64,000 nt of DNA from Pseudomonas sp. 7SR1 (GTDB lineage: Bacteria; Pseudomonadota; Gammaproteobacteria; Pseudomonadales; Pseudomonadaceae). Of this stretch, positions 8,083 through 18,070 are shown one piece after another. Position 1 is the stretch's first letter, and every line of letters begins with the position of its first letter. The position numbers were made by a program, and so were the translations under genes. The notes below the pieces were generated by a model. The model was not told the DNA's origin and made no database searches. It saw nothing but the letters and a program-made list of their open reading frames with translations. The stretch is taken from NCBI RefSeq assembly GCF_900156465.1, contig NZ_LT707064.1, positions 434,001-498,000 on the forward strand, in the 5' to 3' direction.

Positions 8083-9555
8083 TCAGCGCTTGTCGCGGCG
8101 CTTCTTGTCGGCCTTCTTGTGGTGCGACATCAAGCGACGCTTCTTGTTGACCTGCCGGTCGGTGAGCGTGTTCTTGTTGCCTTCATACGGGTTCTCGCCG
8201 CCCTTGAACTCGATACGGATGGGCGTACCCACCAGCTTCAGGACGCGACGATAGGTGTTTTCCAGGTACCGAACGTAGGATTTGGGTACCTTCTCGATCT
8301 GGTTACCGTGGATCACGATGATCGGCGGGTTGGCGCCCCCCAGGTGAGCGTAACGCAGCTTGATCCGGCGGTTGTTGACCATCGGTGGCGCGTGCTCGCT
8401 GACGGCGTCTTCCAGGATCTGGGTCAGGCGGTTGGTCGGCCAGCGGGTGACCGCCGACTTGAACGAGTTCTGCACCGAGGCGTAGAGGTTGCCCACGCCC
8501 GTGCCGTGCAAGGCCGAGATGAAGTGGATATCGGCGAAGTCGACGAAGAACAGCCGGCGCTGCAATTCCACCTTCACGAAATCCCGCTCGCTCGGGGTCA
8601 TGCCGTCCCATTTGTTGATGGCGATGACCAGCGCACGTCCGGCCTCCAGGGCGAAGCCCAGCAGGTTCAGGTCGTGATCGACCACGCCTTCGCGAGCGTC
8701 CATCACGAAGATCACCACGTTGGCGTCCTTGATCGCCTGCAGCGTCTTGACCACGGAGAACTTCTCGACTTCTTCGTGGATCTTGCCGCGCTTGCGCACA
8801 CCGGCGGTGTCGATCAGCGTGTACTTCTCGTCGTTACGTTCGAACGGGATGTAGATGCTGTCGCGAGTGGTACCGGGCTGGTCGTACACGATGACCCGGT
8901 CTTCGCCGAGCATGCGGTTGACCAGCGTCGACTTGCCCACGTTCGGGCGGCCGATGATGGCGATCTTGATCCCGTCCTTCTCGCTCGGGCCCGGAATGCG
9001 CTTGGCTTCCTCGCCTTCGGCAACGATCTCTTCCTCGCCTTCTTCCGGCTCGTCTTCATCGTCTTTCGGGAAATCCGCCAGGGCGACTTCCAGCAACTGG
9101 CTGATGCCGCGACCATGGGCACCGGCAATCGGGATCGCCTGGCCCATGCCCAACGGCGCGAACTCGGCGCGGGCCATGTCCGGATCGATGTTGTCGACCT
9201 TGTTGGCGACCACATGGGAGCGCTTGTTACGCTTGCGCAAATGCTCGGCGATCATCTGGTCGGCGGCGGTAAAACCGGCCTTGGCGTCTACCAGGAACAG
9301 CACCACATCCGCTTCTTCGATGGCCAGCAGCGACTGCTCGGCCATTTTTTCGTCCATGCCGTGTTCGTCACCGGAGATGCCACCGGTGTCGATCAGGATG
9401 TAGGTACGCCCTTGCCACTTGGCCTCACCGTATTGGCGATCACGGGTCAGACCGGACAAGTCGCCGACAATGGCGTCGCGAGTCCTGGTCAGGCGATTGA
9501 ACAAGGTGGACTTGCCGACGTTCGGTCGGCCCACCAGGGCGATTACGGGAACCAT
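8083..9555 (-). CDS. der: Ribosome assembly GTPase Der (EngA)
   Basis: Der is an essential GTPase with two G domains in tandem that acts in 50S subunit maturation. The 490-residue protein shows [20 protein letters not shown] in domain 1 and [20 protein letters not shown] in domain 2, with DTGG and DTAG (G3), and NKVD and NKWD (G4). An acidic linker (about residues 160-185) separates the domains, and a KH-like C-terminal domain ends in a basic tail. The ATG at 9555 has GGAGAG six bases upstream; a GTG at 9567 in the same frame is less likely. It is the last gene of the long minus-strand series, separated from bamB by a terminator. Confidence 0.97.
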   Translation of the reverse strand: MVPVIALVGRPNVGKSTLFNRLTRTRDAIVGDLSGLTRDRQYGEAKWQGRTYILIDTGGISGDEHGMDEKMAEQSLLAIEEADVVLFLVDAKAGFTAADQMIAEHLRKRNKRSHVVANKVDNIDPDMARAEFAPLGMGQAIPIAGAHGRGISQLLEVALADFPKDDEDEPEEGEEEIVAEGEEAKRIPGPSEKDGIKIAIIGRPNVGKSTLVNRMLGEDRVIVYDQPGTTRDSIYIPFERNDEKYTLIDTAGVRKRGKIHEEVEKFSVVKTLQAIKDANVVIFVMDAREGVVDHDLNLLGFALEAGRALVIAINKWDGMTPSERDFVKVELQRRLFFVDFADIHFISALHGTGVGNLYASVQNSFKSAVTRWPTNRLTQILEDAVSEHAPPMVNNRRIKLRYAHLGGANPPIIVIHGNQIEKVPKSYVRYLENTYRRVLKLVGTPIRIEFKGGENPYEGNKNTLTDRQVNKKRRLMSHHKKADKKRRDKR

Positions 9556-9584
9556 GCGGCTCTCCACTTCGTTATTTCAGAAAA

Positions 9585-9611
9585 TACAAAAGCCGCTGCG
9601 AGGCAGCGGCT
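9585..9611 (-). terminator. Hairpin terminator between bamB and der
   Basis: On the minus strand AGCCGCTGC, loop CTC and GCAGCGGCT are followed by TTTTGTATTTTC. It lies downstream of bamB and just upstream of der, so der may need read-through or its own promoter. Confidence 0.7.
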
Positions 9612-9630
9612 GGTGCTCGGAGGCAGTCCC

Positions 9631-9724
9631 GTGGGATCGGGCTTGCTCGCGAAAGCGGTGTGTTCAGTCGACAACAGTTTTCTTCTGATACACCGCATTC
9701 GCACGCAAGCCCGCTCCTGCACAG
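9631..9724. repeat. Divergent REP pair
   Basis: GTGGGATCGGGCTTGCTCGC at 9631-9650 and its approximate inverted partner GCACGCAAGCCCGCTCCTGC at 9701-9720 form an imperfect REP pair in the bamB-der interval. The copies diverge from the GGGAGCGAGCTTGCTCGC type seen elsewhere in the window. Confidence 0.65.
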
Positions 9725-9759
9725 GACGGGCCGCTTGGGATCTAGCCCCAAGCATAGTC

Positions 9760-10911
9760 TTACTTGATGGTCAGGGCTTCCAGTTTGCCGCTGTTGCCAT
9801 ACACATAAATCATGCTGCCCACCACCAGCGGACGGGCACGCAGGCCATCGCTGTCGATACGCTCACGGCCGACGAAGCGACCGTCCACCTGGCTGAGCAG
9901 GTGCAGGTAACCTTCCAGGTCACCGACTGCGACGTAGCTGGAGAACACTTCCGGGGCCGACAGCTGACGACGGGCCAGGGAATCGTTGCTCCACAAGGCG
10001 GTGGTGGAACGCTCGTCGACGCCTTCGACCGTGCCCGAGGCCAGGCTTACGTAGACGCTGCCGAAACCCTGGGCGACACCCGCGTAGCTGGACGCGTCGC
10101 GCTGCCACAACGGACGGCCGGTTTCCAGGTCCAGTGCCGCGACGCGACCCTGGTAGCTGGCGACATACAGCGTGCCGCCGGACAGCAGCAGGCCGCCGTC
10201 GATGTCGACCACGCGCTCCAGTTCCGAACGGCCCTGGGGAATGGCGACACGCTGTTCCCACACCGGCACGCCGTTGGAAACATCCAGGGCAACCACTTTA
10301 CCAGTGGACAACCCGGCCACCGCGAGGCGGTTGGTCACGATAGGGGCGCTGGTGCCGCGCAAGGTCAGCACCGCCGGGGTGCTGTCGTACAGCCAGCGCT
10401 GGCTGCCGGTGGCGGCATCCAGGCCGATCAGGCGGTCATCCTGGGTCTGGACCACAACCACGTCGCCATTGGTGGCGGGCGGTGCGAGCACTTCGCTGGT
10501 CACCCGGGCACGCCATTTCTCTTCGCCGCTGCTGGCGTCCAGGGCCACGATCTCGCCCTTGAGGGTACCGATCATGACCAGCCCGTAACCCACGCCAACG
10601 GCACCGGATACAGGCAGTTCGAGATCCTTTTCCCATTTGACGTCGCCGTTCATGCGATCCATCGCCATGACGACACCCGTCACGTCGCCGGCATAGATGG
10701 TATCGCCATCGATGGCCGGCACCAGCATGTTGTAGGTTTCGCCCTGGCCGTCACCGATGGAGCGGCTCCACTGCTTCTGCAGCACGACTTCTTCTTTGAA
10801 GTCGGTCAGCTCGGCCGGTGGCAGTTCTTTCTTGCTGTTGCTGCTGCAACCCGCGGCCAGAATGGCCAGAGCCAGCAATGCTGCATGTTTCCACTGGATC
10901 ACGTCACGCAT
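9760..10911 (-). CDS. bamB: Outer-membrane assembly lipoprotein BamB
   Basis: BamB is the beta-propeller lipoprotein of the BAM complex, which inserts beta-barrel proteins into the outer membrane. The 383-residue product has a lipoprotein signal peptide with lipobox LAAGC (Cys near residue 21) and repeated PQQ-like propeller blades recognisable by AxDxxxGxxxW patterns such as ALDASSGEEKWRARV, GLDAATGSQRWLYDS and ALDLETGRPLWQRDA. The ATG at 10911 overlaps the yfgM stop codon by 8 bases, so the two are translationally coupled. Longer open reading upstream lies inside yfgM and is rejected. Confidence 0.96.
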   Translation of the reverse strand: MRDVIQWKHAALLALAILAAGCSSNSKKELPPAELTDFKEEVVLQKQWSRSIGDGQGETYNMLVPAIDGDTIYAGDVTGVVMAMDRMNGDVKWEKDLELPVSGAVGVGYGLVMIGTLKGEIVALDASSGEEKWRARVTSEVLAPPATNGDVVVVQTQDDRLIGLDAATGSQRWLYDSTPAVLTLRGTSAPIVTNRLAVAGLSTGKVVALDVSNGVPVWEQRVAIPQGRSELERVVDIDGGLLLSGGTLYVASYQGRVAALDLETGRPLWQRDASSYAGVAQGFGSVYVSLASGTVEGVDERSTTALWSNDSLARRQLSAPEVFSSYVAVGDLEGYLHLLSQVDGRFVGRERIDSDGLRARPLVVGSMIYVYGNSGKLEALTIK

Positions 10912-11545
10912 CCCCTTTGGCCAGGTCGTCCAGCTTGATTTGCAGGCCACCGACCGCGGCTTCATCCGACAGCGCAGCCTTGGCTTTTTGGTAGGCCGCG
11001 TGGGCCTCGTCGGCACGACCCAGCTGTACCAGCAGGTCGCCCTTGAGTTCTTCGCGGGTCGCCAGGAACGCCTTGTCGGCGTCGCCGGCCAGCAGCTTCA
11101 GCGCGTCTTCGACCTTGTTCTGTGCCGCCAGCACCTGGGCCAGGCGCTGACGTGCCACTTCGCCCAGGGTCGGGTTGGCCGGCTTGTCGACGATAGCCTT
11201 CAGCTCGGTGGCCGCGTCGTCCAGCTTGCCGCTGTCTACCGCTACCTTGGCCACGAACAGGCTGCCGTACTGGGCGTAGGCGGTGCCGCCGAATTCCTTG
11301 TTGAGCTTGCCGGCCAGGTCCGCCACGCGAGCAGCGTCAGGCTTGCCGTCCGGGGTCAGCGTGGTTTCCAGCAATTGCTGGTAGAGCACCGAGGCGCCTT
11401 GCGACTGGTTGCTCTGGTATTTCTGGTAGGCCTGCCAGCCGAACACGATGACCAGCGCCAACAGGCCGCCAGTGACCAGCGGCTTGCCGTTGCGCGTCCA
11501 CCAGTCCTTCAAATCCGCCAGCTGTTCATCTTCGGTACTCGACAC
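10904..11545 (-). CDS. yfgM: YfgM-family periplasmic chaperone, TPR protein
   Basis: This 213-residue protein has an N-terminal cytoplasmic stretch, one membrane anchor (PLVTGGLLALVIVFGWQAY, about residues 22-40) and a periplasmic TPR-like helical domain. YfgM is an ancillary SecYEG and periplasmic chaperone partner that works with PpiD. The order hisS-yfgM-bamB-der is conserved in gammaproteobacteria and supports the identity. Its stop codon overlaps the bamB start. Confidence 0.92.
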   Translation of the reverse strand: MSSTEDEQLADLKDWWTRNGKPLVTGGLLALVIVFGWQAYQKYQSNQSQGASVLYQQLLETTLTPDGKPDAARVADLAGKLNKEFGGTAYAQYGSLFVAKVAVDSGKLDDAATELKAIVDKPANPTLGEVARQRLAQVLAAQNKVEDALKLLAGDADKAFLATREELKGDLLVQLGRADEAHAAYQKAKAALSDEAAVGGLQIKLDDLAKGDA

Positions 11546-11585
11546 CCCAATACTCCTTAATCGCTAAATCGGCTGTTTGACAGCT

Positions 11586-12875
11586 TCAACCCTGCACGAC
11601 GCAGGTGGCCAGGTGTGCAGCAAGCGCATCCCAGGCAATGCTTTGTTGTTCGCCCTGGCCACGCAGGGGTTTGAAACCTACCACTTGTTGGGCCAGTTCG
11701 TCGTCACCCAGAATCAGTGCGTACAGCGCACCGCTCTTGTCGGCCTTCTTGAACTGGCTCTTGAAACTGCCGGCGCCGGCATTGACCTGCAGGCGCAGGT
11801 TGGGCACCTGGTCGCGGATCCGCTCGCTCAGGGCCAGGGCCGCCAGTTCCGCCGCTTCGCCGAAGGCGCAGAGATAGACGTCGACCTGGCGGGCCAGCTC
11901 TTCAGGCACTTTGTCCAACGCTTCGAGCATCAGCACCAGGCGCTCGATACCCATGGCAAAACCCACGCCGGGGGTGGGCTTGCCGCCCATCTGCTCCACC
12001 AGCCCGTCGTACCGGCCGCCGGCGCATACGGTGCCCTGGGCGCCGAGCTTGTCGGTGACCCATTCGAAAACGGTCTTGCTGTAGTAATCCAGGCCACGCA
12101 CCAGCTTGGGGTTGATCACGTAGGGAATGCCGACAGCGTCGAGACGCGCCTTCAGCCCTTCGAAATGCGCACGGGACTCGTCGTCGAGGTAATCGGCCAT
12201 CTTCGGTGCATCGGCCAGGATCGCCTGGGTATCGGCGTTCTTGGTGTCCAGTACGCGCAGCGGGTTGGTCTTGAGGCGGCGCTGGCTGTCTTCGTCGAGC
12301 TTGTCCAGGTGGGCGGAGAGGAACTCCACCAGCGCTTCGCGATAGCGAGCGCGGGATTCACTGGTGCCCAGGCTGTTGAGCTCGAGCTTGACCGCATCAC
12401 GCAGCCCCAGCTCGCCCCACAGGCGCCAGGTCAGCACGATCAGTTCGGCGTCGATGTCCGGCCCTTCGAGGTTGAACACCTCGAGACCGATCTGGTGGAA
12501 CTGGCGATAGCGGCCTTTCTGCGGGCGCTCGTGACGGAACATCGGGCCGACGTACCAGAGCTTCTGCACCTGGCCACCGCCGGTGATGCCATGCTCCAGG
12601 ACCGCGCGCACGCAGGCCGCCGTGCCTTCGGGGCGCAGGGTCAGCGAGTCGCCGTTGCGGTCCTCGAAGGTGTACATCTCTTTTTCGACGATATCGGTCA
12701 CTTCACCGATGGAGCGCTTGAACAGCTCGGTGAACTCGACGATCGGCATGCGGATCTGCCGGTAACCGTAGTTATCCAGCAAACGCGCCACGGTGCCCTC
12801 GAAATAGCGCCACAGGGGCGTCTGTTCGGGCAGGATGTCGTTCATGCCACGGATGGCTTGCAGGGACTTGCTCAC
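11586..12875 (-). CDS. hisS: Histidine-tRNA ligase
   Basis: HisS charges tRNA-His and is a class II synthetase. The 429-residue product has the family N-terminus ([20 protein letters not shown]), motif 2 ([17 protein letters not shown]), the two histidyl-specific signatures ([15 protein letters not shown] and [15 protein letters not shown]) and motif 3 ([16 protein letters not shown]). The C-terminal anticodon-binding domain spans about residues 330-425. The start is preceded by 23 bases after ispG, and the gene is part of the minus-strand series. Confidence 0.98.
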   Translation of the reverse strand: MSKSLQAIRGMNDILPEQTPLWRYFEGTVARLLDNYGYRQIRMPIVEFTELFKRSIGEVTDIVEKEMYTFEDRNGDSLTLRPEGTAACVRAVLEHGITGGGQVQKLWYVGPMFRHERPQKGRYRQFHQIGLEVFNLEGPDIDAELIVLTWRLWGELGLRDAVKLELNSLGTSESRARYREALVEFLSAHLDKLDEDSQRRLKTNPLRVLDTKNADTQAILADAPKMADYLDDESRAHFEGLKARLDAVGIPYVINPKLVRGLDYYSKTVFEWVTDKLGAQGTVCAGGRYDGLVEQMGGKPTPGVGFAMGIERLVLMLEALDKVPEELARQVDVYLCAFGEAAELAALALSERIRDQVPNLRLQVNAGAGSFKSQFKKADKSGALYALILGDDELAQQVVGFKPLRGQGEQQSIAWDALAAHLATCVVQG

Positions 12876-12898
12876 AGAATTTCCTTAAATTCGTTCGA

Positions 12899-14008
12899 TC
12901 AGCCGCGTGCGATGACCGCTGCGTCGGCTTCGACCTTTTCGGCCGCCTTCTCGCGGATCAGCTTTTCCAGCTCGTCCACCAGATTGTCATTCGTCAGTTT
13001 CTGCGACGGCTTGCCGTCGATGTAAATCAGATTCGGGGTACCGCCGGTAAGGCCGATATGCGCCTCCTTGGCTTCGCCCGGCCCGTTGACCACGCAACCG
13101 ATCACCGCGACATCCAGTGGCACCAGCAGGTCTTCCAGGCGCCCTTCCAGCTCGTTCATGGTCTTGACCACATCGAAGTTCTGCCGCGAGCAACTCGGGC
13201 AGGCAATGAAGTTGATCCCACGGGAACGCAGGTGCAGGGACTTGAGGATGTCGTAGCCGACTTTCACTTCCTCGACCGGATCGGCCGCCAACGAGATGCG
13301 GATGGTATCGCCAATCCCTTCGGCGAGCAGCATACCGAGGCCGACGGCGGATTTCACCGTGCCCGAACGCAACCCGCCGGCTTCGGTGATGCCCAGGTGC
13401 AGCGGCTGGACGATTTCCTTGGCCAGCAGACGGTAGGCCTCGACGGCCATGAACACGTCGGAGGCCTTCACGCTCACCTTGAAGTCCGGAAAATTAAGGC
13501 GCTCAAGGTGCTCCACATGACGCAGGGCCGACTCCACCAGCGCGGCCGGGGTCGGTTCGCCGTATTTCTTCTGCAGGTCTTTTTCCAGGGAACCGGCGTT
13601 GACGCCGATGCGGATCGGGATGCCCCGGTCGCGGGCCGCATCCACCACGGCGCGCACGCGGTCTTCGCGGCCGATGTTGCCCGGATTGATGCGCAGGCAA
13701 TCGACGCCCAACTCGGCCACGCGCAAGGCGATGCGGTAGTCGAAGTGGATGTCGGCCACCAGGGGCACCTTGACCAGTTGCTTGATCCTGCCGAACGCCT
13801 CGGCGGCGTCCATGTCCGGCACGGAAACCCGCACAATGTCGACGCCGGCGGCTTCCAGGCGATGGATCTGCGCGACCGTGGCGGCCACGTCGTTGGTGTC
13901 GCTGTTGGTCATGCTCTGCACAGCGATAGGCGCATCGCCGCCCACGGGCACGTTACCGACCCAGATCTTGCGGGATTCGCGACGTTTGATTGGAGATTCG
14001 CCGTGCAT
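12899..14008 (-). CDS. ispG: (E)-4-hydroxy-3-methylbut-2-enyl-diphosphate synthase
   Basis: IspG reduces 2-C-methylerythritol 2,4-cyclodiphosphate to HMBPP in the MEP isoprenoid pathway and needs a [4Fe-4S] cluster. The 369-residue product has the N-terminal TIM barrel ([20 protein letters not shown]) and C-terminal cluster domain with Cys ligands in [14 protein letters not shown] and [13 protein letters not shown]. It starts 3 bases after the rodZ stop codon, so it is co-transcribed with rodZ. Its Fe-S dependence fits its place downstream of the isc genes. Confidence 0.98.
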   Translation of the reverse strand: MHGESPIKRRESRKIWVGNVPVGGDAPIAVQSMTNSDTNDVAATVAQIHRLEAAGVDIVRVSVPDMDAAEAFGRIKQLVKVPLVADIHFDYRIALRVAELGVDCLRINPGNIGREDRVRAVVDAARDRGIPIRIGVNAGSLEKDLQKKYGEPTPAALVESALRHVEHLERLNFPDFKVSVKASDVFMAVEAYRLLAKEIVQPLHLGITEAGGLRSGTVKSAVGLGMLLAEGIGDTIRISLAADPVEEVKVGYDILKSLHLRSRGINFIACPSCSRQNFDVVKTMNELEGRLEDLLVPLDVAVIGCVVNGPGEAKEAHIGLTGGTPNLIYIDGKPSQKLTNDNLVDELEKLIREKAAEKVEADAAVIARG

Positions 14009-14011
14009 GAC

Positions 14012-15049
14012 TTATTGACCCAGCTTCAGGCGAGCAGTCTCGCCAGTGGTGAACGGAGCCACGTCGACCGGCTGGCCGTTGTAGCTGACCTGCGCGCCAC
14101 GGGCATAGCCCAGGCGTACGGCAAAGGGTGGCTTGCCATTGACTGAGGTGCTGTCGCCCTTGCGCTTGAGGCCGCTGAACAGCACCTTGCCGTTGCCGTC
14201 GGTGATCTGCGTCCAGCAATCGGCCGTGAATTGAATCTGTACCTGGCCTTCGCCGGCGGCAGGTGCCACGGGCGCAGCGGAAGGCGTAGCCGGCGCAGTC
14301 GGAGCCGCCACGGTCGGGGTCGGGATGGCCGGTGCAGGAGCGGGCGCTGCAGGGGTGGCCGGGGCCGGGGCAACCGGCGCGCTGGTACCGGGTGCAGGCG
14401 TGGCTGGCGCGGCCGGAGCGATTGGTGTCGCAGGCACGCTTGGCTCGGCGCCGGCCTCGGCATCGGCACCGTCCTGACCCTGCGGCAGCGCCAGGCTGGT
14501 TTCGCCCTCCGCCTGGCCCTCCAGCACGGCCTGGTCTTCCGGCTCGTCCAGCGGATGGATCCGGGTGGTGCCGTCGGCCCCCTCCACTTCCACATGCTCG
14601 GGGGCCATGGTCACCGGTTCCTTGGTGCGCAGGGAGGTCTGATCCTGCCACCAGACGAAACCGCCGCCGATCACCGCGATCAGCAACAACAGGCTGACGA
14701 TTCGCAAAATAGTGTGGGAAACACGCACCGGCTCCTCGATGCGGCCCAGGCTGTGTACGCTGCTGCCTTGGGCGTCGGAACCGGTGTACTGGTCGAATTG
14801 CTGGACCAGTACGGTCTGGTCCATGTCGAGCAACTTGGCGTAGGCACGGATGTAGCCCCGGGCAAAGGTATGCCCTGGCAGCTTGTCGAACGCACCCGCT
14901 TCCAGGTTGCTCAGGGAAGCCACGGTGAGATTGAGCTTGAGGGCCACTTGGGCCAGCGACCAACCATTGCTTTCGCGGGCTTGACGCAGGGTCTCACCGG
15001 GATTTACGCGAGTCGCTGCTACAACTTCAGGATGCGCCGCTTTCATCAT
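14012..15049 (-). CDS. rodZ: RodZ-like helix-turn-helix membrane protein
   Basis: RodZ links MreB to the rod-shape elongation machinery. This 345-residue protein has an N-terminal Xre-type HTH (ETLRQARESNGWSLAQVALK and following, about residues 18-80), a single membrane segment (ILRIVSLLLLIAVIGGGFVW, about 115-134), a long Ala/Pro/Thr-rich periplasmic linker (about 165-265) and a C-terminal DUF4115 beta domain (about 270-340, including ADCWTQITDGNGKVLFSG). The first of two adjacent ATGs overlaps the pilF stop codon in an ATGA arrangement, indicating coupled translation. The linker is unusually rich in Ala-Pro repeats. Confidence 0.93.
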   Translation of the reverse strand: MMKAAHPEVVAATRVNPGETLRQARESNGWSLAQVALKLNLTVASLSNLEAGAFDKLPGHTFARGYIRAYAKLLDMDQTVLVQQFDQYTGSDAQGSSVHSLGRIEEPVRVSHTILRIVSLLLLIAVIGGGFVWWQDQTSLRTKEPVTMAPEHVEVEGADGTTRIHPLDEPEDQAVLEGQAEGETSLALPQGQDGADAEAGAEPSVPATPIAPAAPATPAPGTSAPVAPAPATPAAPAPAPAIPTPTVAAPTAPATPSAAPVAPAAGEGQVQIQFTADCWTQITDGNGKVLFSGLKRKGDSTSVNGKPPFAVRLGYARGAQVSYNGQPVDVAPFTTGETARLKLGQ

Positions 15050-15804
15050 TGCTCCGACAGGTATTGCTGATATTCCGGCGTACCGGGATAGAGTCTTTTG
15101 AGTTGCAGGCCATAACTTGCGGCCTTGTCGCGATCTTCAAACACATGGGCCAGCCGAACGCCGAGCAATAGACTACGTGCATTTTGCTCGCTGAGCAGGC
15201 TAAAACGCTCGTAATAGTCGCGCGCCGGCACATAATGCCTGTCTTCGTAAGACAACTCAGCCATTTCCAGCAAGGCCCGGGGCTGCTGGCGGTTGAGCCG
15301 CAGCGCCTTTTCCAGCTGCTGGCGGGCCAGATCGCGCTGGCCGAGCTTGGCGGCCGTCATGCCAAGGTTCTCGAAAACCCGCGAACGCTCAGGATAAAGG
15401 GTATCGGCGGCGGCCTGCTCGAAGCGCTCGTAGGCCTCTTTGTAACGTTGTTGCTCGTAAAGGAAGCTGCCGTAGTTGTTCAGGATCCGAGCATCCTGAG
15501 GCCGGGCGGACAACGCCTTGCGAAAATGCTCGTCGGCCAGCTCGGGTTCCAGCTCGGCCTGGAATACCAGGGCCAGGGCCGCGTTGGCATCGGCATCGGA
15601 ACTGTCCAGCTCCAGGGCCTTCTTGAGCGGAACCTTGGCCCGTTCGGTCATGCCCTGCTGCAGGTAGCCGATGCCCAGCTGCACATAGGCCTCGCGCGCC
15701 TCGTCGCGCCCCTTGCTGGTCTTCATCGGGTTGTAGTCGCCCGACAGGACACAACCGGAGCAAAGCCCGGCCAACAGCAACAGCAGCGCGAAGCGCAAGG
15801 ACAT
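15046..15804 (-). CDS. pilF: Type IV pilus biogenesis lipoprotein PilF/PilW
   Basis: PilF is the outer-membrane pilotin needed for PilQ secretin multimerisation. The 252-residue product has a lipoprotein signal (LLLLLAGLCSGC, Cys at about 18) and about six TPR units (for example AYVQLGIGYLQQGMTERAKV, LNNYGSFLYEQQRYKEAYER and the repeats after it). The position between rlmN and rodZ matches other pseudomonads. It overlaps rodZ by 4 bases. Confidence 0.94.
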   Translation of the reverse strand: MSLRFALLLLLAGLCSGCVLSGDYNPMKTSKGRDEAREAYVQLGIGYLQQGMTERAKVPLKKALELDSSDADANAALALVFQAELEPELADEHFRKALSARPQDARILNNYGSFLYEQQRYKEAYERFEQAAADTLYPERSRVFENLGMTAAKLGQRDLARQQLEKALRLNRQQPRALLEMAELSYEDRHYVPARDYYERFSLLSEQNARSLLLGVRLAHVFEDRDKAASYGLQLKRLYPGTPEYQQYLSEQ

Positions 15805-15816
15805 AGAGTTCCTCTC

Positions 15817-16965
15817 TTAGTGGCTGTTCGCAGCGTTCTGCGCCACATCGTCGGCGGCGTTCAATTCGCGCACGGCAATGTAGCGTTCGCTGCGACGGGT
15901 GCGATCCAGCACCTGCCCTACCAATTGACCACACGCCGCATCGATGTCTTCGCCGCGGGTAGTGCGGACGGTGACGTTGAAGCCGGCGTGATGAAGCTGA
16001 TCCTGGAAGCGACGAATCGCATTGTTGCTCGGACGCTCGTAACCGGAGTGCGGGAACGGGTTGAACGGGATCAGGTTGATCTTGCACGGAATATTCTTGA
16101 GCAGTTCGATCATCTCGACCGCGTGCTCGACTTTGTCGTTCACATCCTTGAGCAGGGTGTACTCAATGGTGAGCACACGCTTTTCACCCAAGGCCGACAT
16201 GTAGCGCTGGCACGAGTCCAGCAGCATCTTAAGCGGATACTTCTTGTTGATCGGCACCAATTGGTTACGCAATGCGTCATTGGGTGCGTGCAGCGACAAC
16301 GCCAGGGAAACGTCGATGTGCTTGGCCAGCTCATCGATCATCGGCACCACGCCGGAGGTGGACAGGGTCACGCGGCGCTTGGAGATGCCGTAGCCCAGGT
16401 CGTCCATCATCAGGTGCATGGCGGCAACGACGTTGTCGAAGTTCAGCAGCGGCTCACCCATGCCCATCATCACCACGTTGGTGATGGCACGGTCGACGGT
16501 CGCCGGGACGCTGCCAAAGGATTTGTTCGCGATCCACACCTGGCCGATCACTTCGGCGGCGGTGAGGTTGCTATTGAAGCCTTGCTTGCCGGTGGAGCAG
16601 AAACTGCAGTCCAGGGCACAGCCTGCCTGGGACGAAACGCACAAGGTGCCGCGCTTGCCCTGGGGAATGTAGACGGTCTCGACGCAGCTGCCGGACGCCA
16701 CGCGCACGACCCACTTGCGGGTACCGTCGCTGGAAATGTCCTGGCTGACCACTTCGGGACCACGAATCTCGGCAACGGCCTTGAGCTTTTCGCGCAGGGC
16801 CTTGCCGACATTCGTCATGGCGTCGAAATCGTCGACGCCAAAGTGGTGGATCCATTTCATTACCTGACCGGCACGGAAACGCTTCTCCCCGATTGAGTCG
16901 AAGAATTTCTCCATTTCCGGCTGGGTCAGACCCAACAGGTTAGTCTTGCCGATCGATGCAGTCAT
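15817..16965 (-). CDS. rlmN: Dual-specificity 23S rRNA/tRNA adenine-C2 methyltransferase
   Basis: RlmN is a radical-SAM enzyme that methylates A2503 of 23S rRNA and A37 of some tRNAs. The 382-residue product shows the radical-SAM CxxxCxxC motif in [17 protein letters not shown], the SAM-binding [12 protein letters not shown] motif and the C-terminal catalytic Cys in [11 protein letters not shown]. The ATG at 16965 follows a GAGGGTGAG ribosome binding site; an in-frame GTG 18 bases upstream is less likely. It is the next gene after ndk, 27 bases away. Confidence 0.97.
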   Translation of the reverse strand: MTASIGKTNLLGLTQPEMEKFFDSIGEKRFRAGQVMKWIHHFGVDDFDAMTNVGKALREKLKAVAEIRGPEVVSQDISSDGTRKWVVRVASGSCVETVYIPQGKRGTLCVSSQAGCALDCSFCSTGKQGFNSNLTAAEVIGQVWIANKSFGSVPATVDRAITNVVMMGMGEPLLNFDNVVAAMHLMMDDLGYGISKRRVTLSTSGVVPMIDELAKHIDVSLALSLHAPNDALRNQLVPINKKYPLKMLLDSCQRYMSALGEKRVLTIEYTLLKDVNDKVEHAVEMIELLKNIPCKINLIPFNPFPHSGYERPSNNAIRRFQDQLHHAGFNVTVRTTRGEDIDAACGQLVGQVLDRTRRSERYIAVRELNAADDVAQNAANSH

Positions 16966-16992
16966 GGTCTCACCCTCACTCACCAGCTTTAC

Positions 16993-17418
16993 TTAGCGAG
17001 TGGTTACTTCAGTAGCGGCGAAAAAGTAGGCGATTTCGCGAGCAGCGGCGGCTTCGGAGTCCGAACCGTGGACGGCGTTGGCGTCGATGGACTCGGCGAA
17101 GTCAGCGCGGATGGTGCCTGGAGCAGCTTCCTTAGGGTTGGTGGCGCCCATCAGCTCACGGTTGCGAGCGATGGCGTTTTCGCCTTCCAGCACCTGAACG
17201 ACAACCGGACCGGAGGTCATGAAGGCAACCAGCTCGCCGAAGAAACCGCGGGCGCTGTGCTCAGCGTAGAAGCCTTCGGCTTCGGCCTTGGACAGTTGCT
17301 TCATTTTCGAAGCGACAACGCGCAGGCCGGCGTCTTCGAAGCGGGTGACGATCTTGCCGATCACGTTTTTAGCAACGGCGTCAGGCTTGATGATGGAAAA
17401 AGTACGTTGAACAGCCAT
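16993..17418 (-). CDS. ndk: Nucleoside diphosphate kinase
   Basis: Ndk balances nucleoside triphosphate pools through a phosphohistidine intermediate. The 141-residue protein has the conserved [12 protein letters not shown] start and the active-site segment [20 protein letters not shown] (catalytic His at about 117). A strong TGGAG ribosome binding site precedes the ATG. It lies downstream of iscX with a hairpin between them. Confidence 0.98.
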   Translation of the reverse strand: MAVQRTFSIIKPDAVAKNVIGKIVTRFEDAGLRVVASKMKQLSKAEAEGFYAEHSARGFFGELVAFMTSGPVVVQVLEGENAIARNRELMGATNPKEAAPGTIRADFAESIDANAVHGSDSEAAAAREIAYFFAATEVTTR

Positions 17419-17445
17419 GGTGTAACTCCAGAAACGGTAATTTGC

Positions 17446-17477
17446 GAAAAATTAAACCCGCGAATTATACGCGGGTT
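17446..17477 (-). terminator. Hairpin after iscX with a TATAAT in its loop
   Basis: On the minus strand AACCCGCG, loop TATAATT and CGCGGGTT are followed by TAATTTTTCGC. This is a plausible terminator of the isc operon. The loop holds a perfect -10 hexamer, TATAAT, about 45 bases upstream of the ndk start, so the same bases could also form the ndk promoter. No strong -35 hexamer is evident at 17 bases. Confidence 0.6.
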
Positions 17478-17510
17478 ATCGGGTATTGCCTAACTGCGTA
17501 CAGTACAGAC

Positions 17511-17711
17511 TCAATCTGCTTCTTCGATCCAGGCGGCTTGAATGGCCTCAAGCACTTTCTCGCCGCCACGGGACGGATCATCGCTGAACTCCGGCAAGGC
17601 CAGCACCCACTGGTGCAGATCGACGAAGTTCACGTAACGCGGGTCTACATCAGGCTTGGTCTCGGCCAGCTGGATCGCAATCTCCAGCACATCAACCCAT
17701 TTCAGACTCAT
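17511..17711 (-). CDS. iscX: Fe-S cluster assembly protein IscX
   Basis: IscX is a small acidic protein that binds IscS and iron and tunes cluster assembly rate. The 66-residue product (MSLKWVDVLEIAIQLAETKP, ending EAIQAAWIEEAD) matches the family in length and in its acidic patches (DVDPRYVNFVDLHQWV, FSDDP). It is the last gene of the isc operon, 14 bases after fdx. Confidence 0.95.
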   Translation of the reverse strand: MSLKWVDVLEIAIQLAETKPDVDPRYVNFVDLHQWVLALPEFSDDPSRGGEKVLEAIQAAWIEEAD

Positions 17712-17725
17712 GTTGGATTCCCGGA

Positions 17726-18067
17726 TCAGTGCGGCGCTTCGGCAGCGTGGTTGAGCGAGTATTTGGGGATTTCGACGGTCAGGTCTTCCGTACCGACGAT
17801 AGCCTGGCAGCCAAGGCGCGATTGCGCCTCCAGCCCCCAGGCCCGGTCGAGGAAGTCCTCTTCCAGTTCGTCCGCCTCTTCCAGCGAGTCGAAGCCTTCA
17901 CGGATGATGCAATGGCAAGTGGTGCAAGCGCAGACGCCGCCGCAGGCACTTTCCATTTCGATATGGTGCTCATGGGCGAGCTCAAGGATGGAGATCCCAG
18001 GTTCAGCCTCCACAACCATGCCCTCGGGGCAGAACTTCTCGTGGGGCAGGAAAATCACCTGTGGCAT
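17726..18067 (-). CDS. fdx: ISC-type [2Fe-2S] ferredoxin
   Basis: This 113-residue adrenodoxin-type ferredoxin supplies electrons in Fe-S cluster biogenesis. The cluster ligands lie in ACGGVCACTTCHCII, with a fourth Cys in SRLGCQAIV. The ATG at 18067 is preceded by GAGGAG eight bases upstream, and that ribosome binding site overlaps the hscA stop codon region, indicating close coupling. Confidence 0.96.
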   Translation of the reverse strand: MPQVIFLPHEKFCPEGMVVEAEPGISILELAHEHHIEMESACGGVCACTTCHCIIREGFDSLEEADELEEDFLDRAWGLEAQSRLGCQAIVGTEDLTVEIPKYSLNHAAEAPH

Positions 18068-18070
18068 CAA

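Noticed and set aside
8035..10938. A 967-codon plus-strand open frame opposite der and bamB
   Set aside because: It is the reverse-complement shadow of two certain genes (der and bamB) in high-GC DNA. Its translation has no domain and it would cross a terminator and REP elements.
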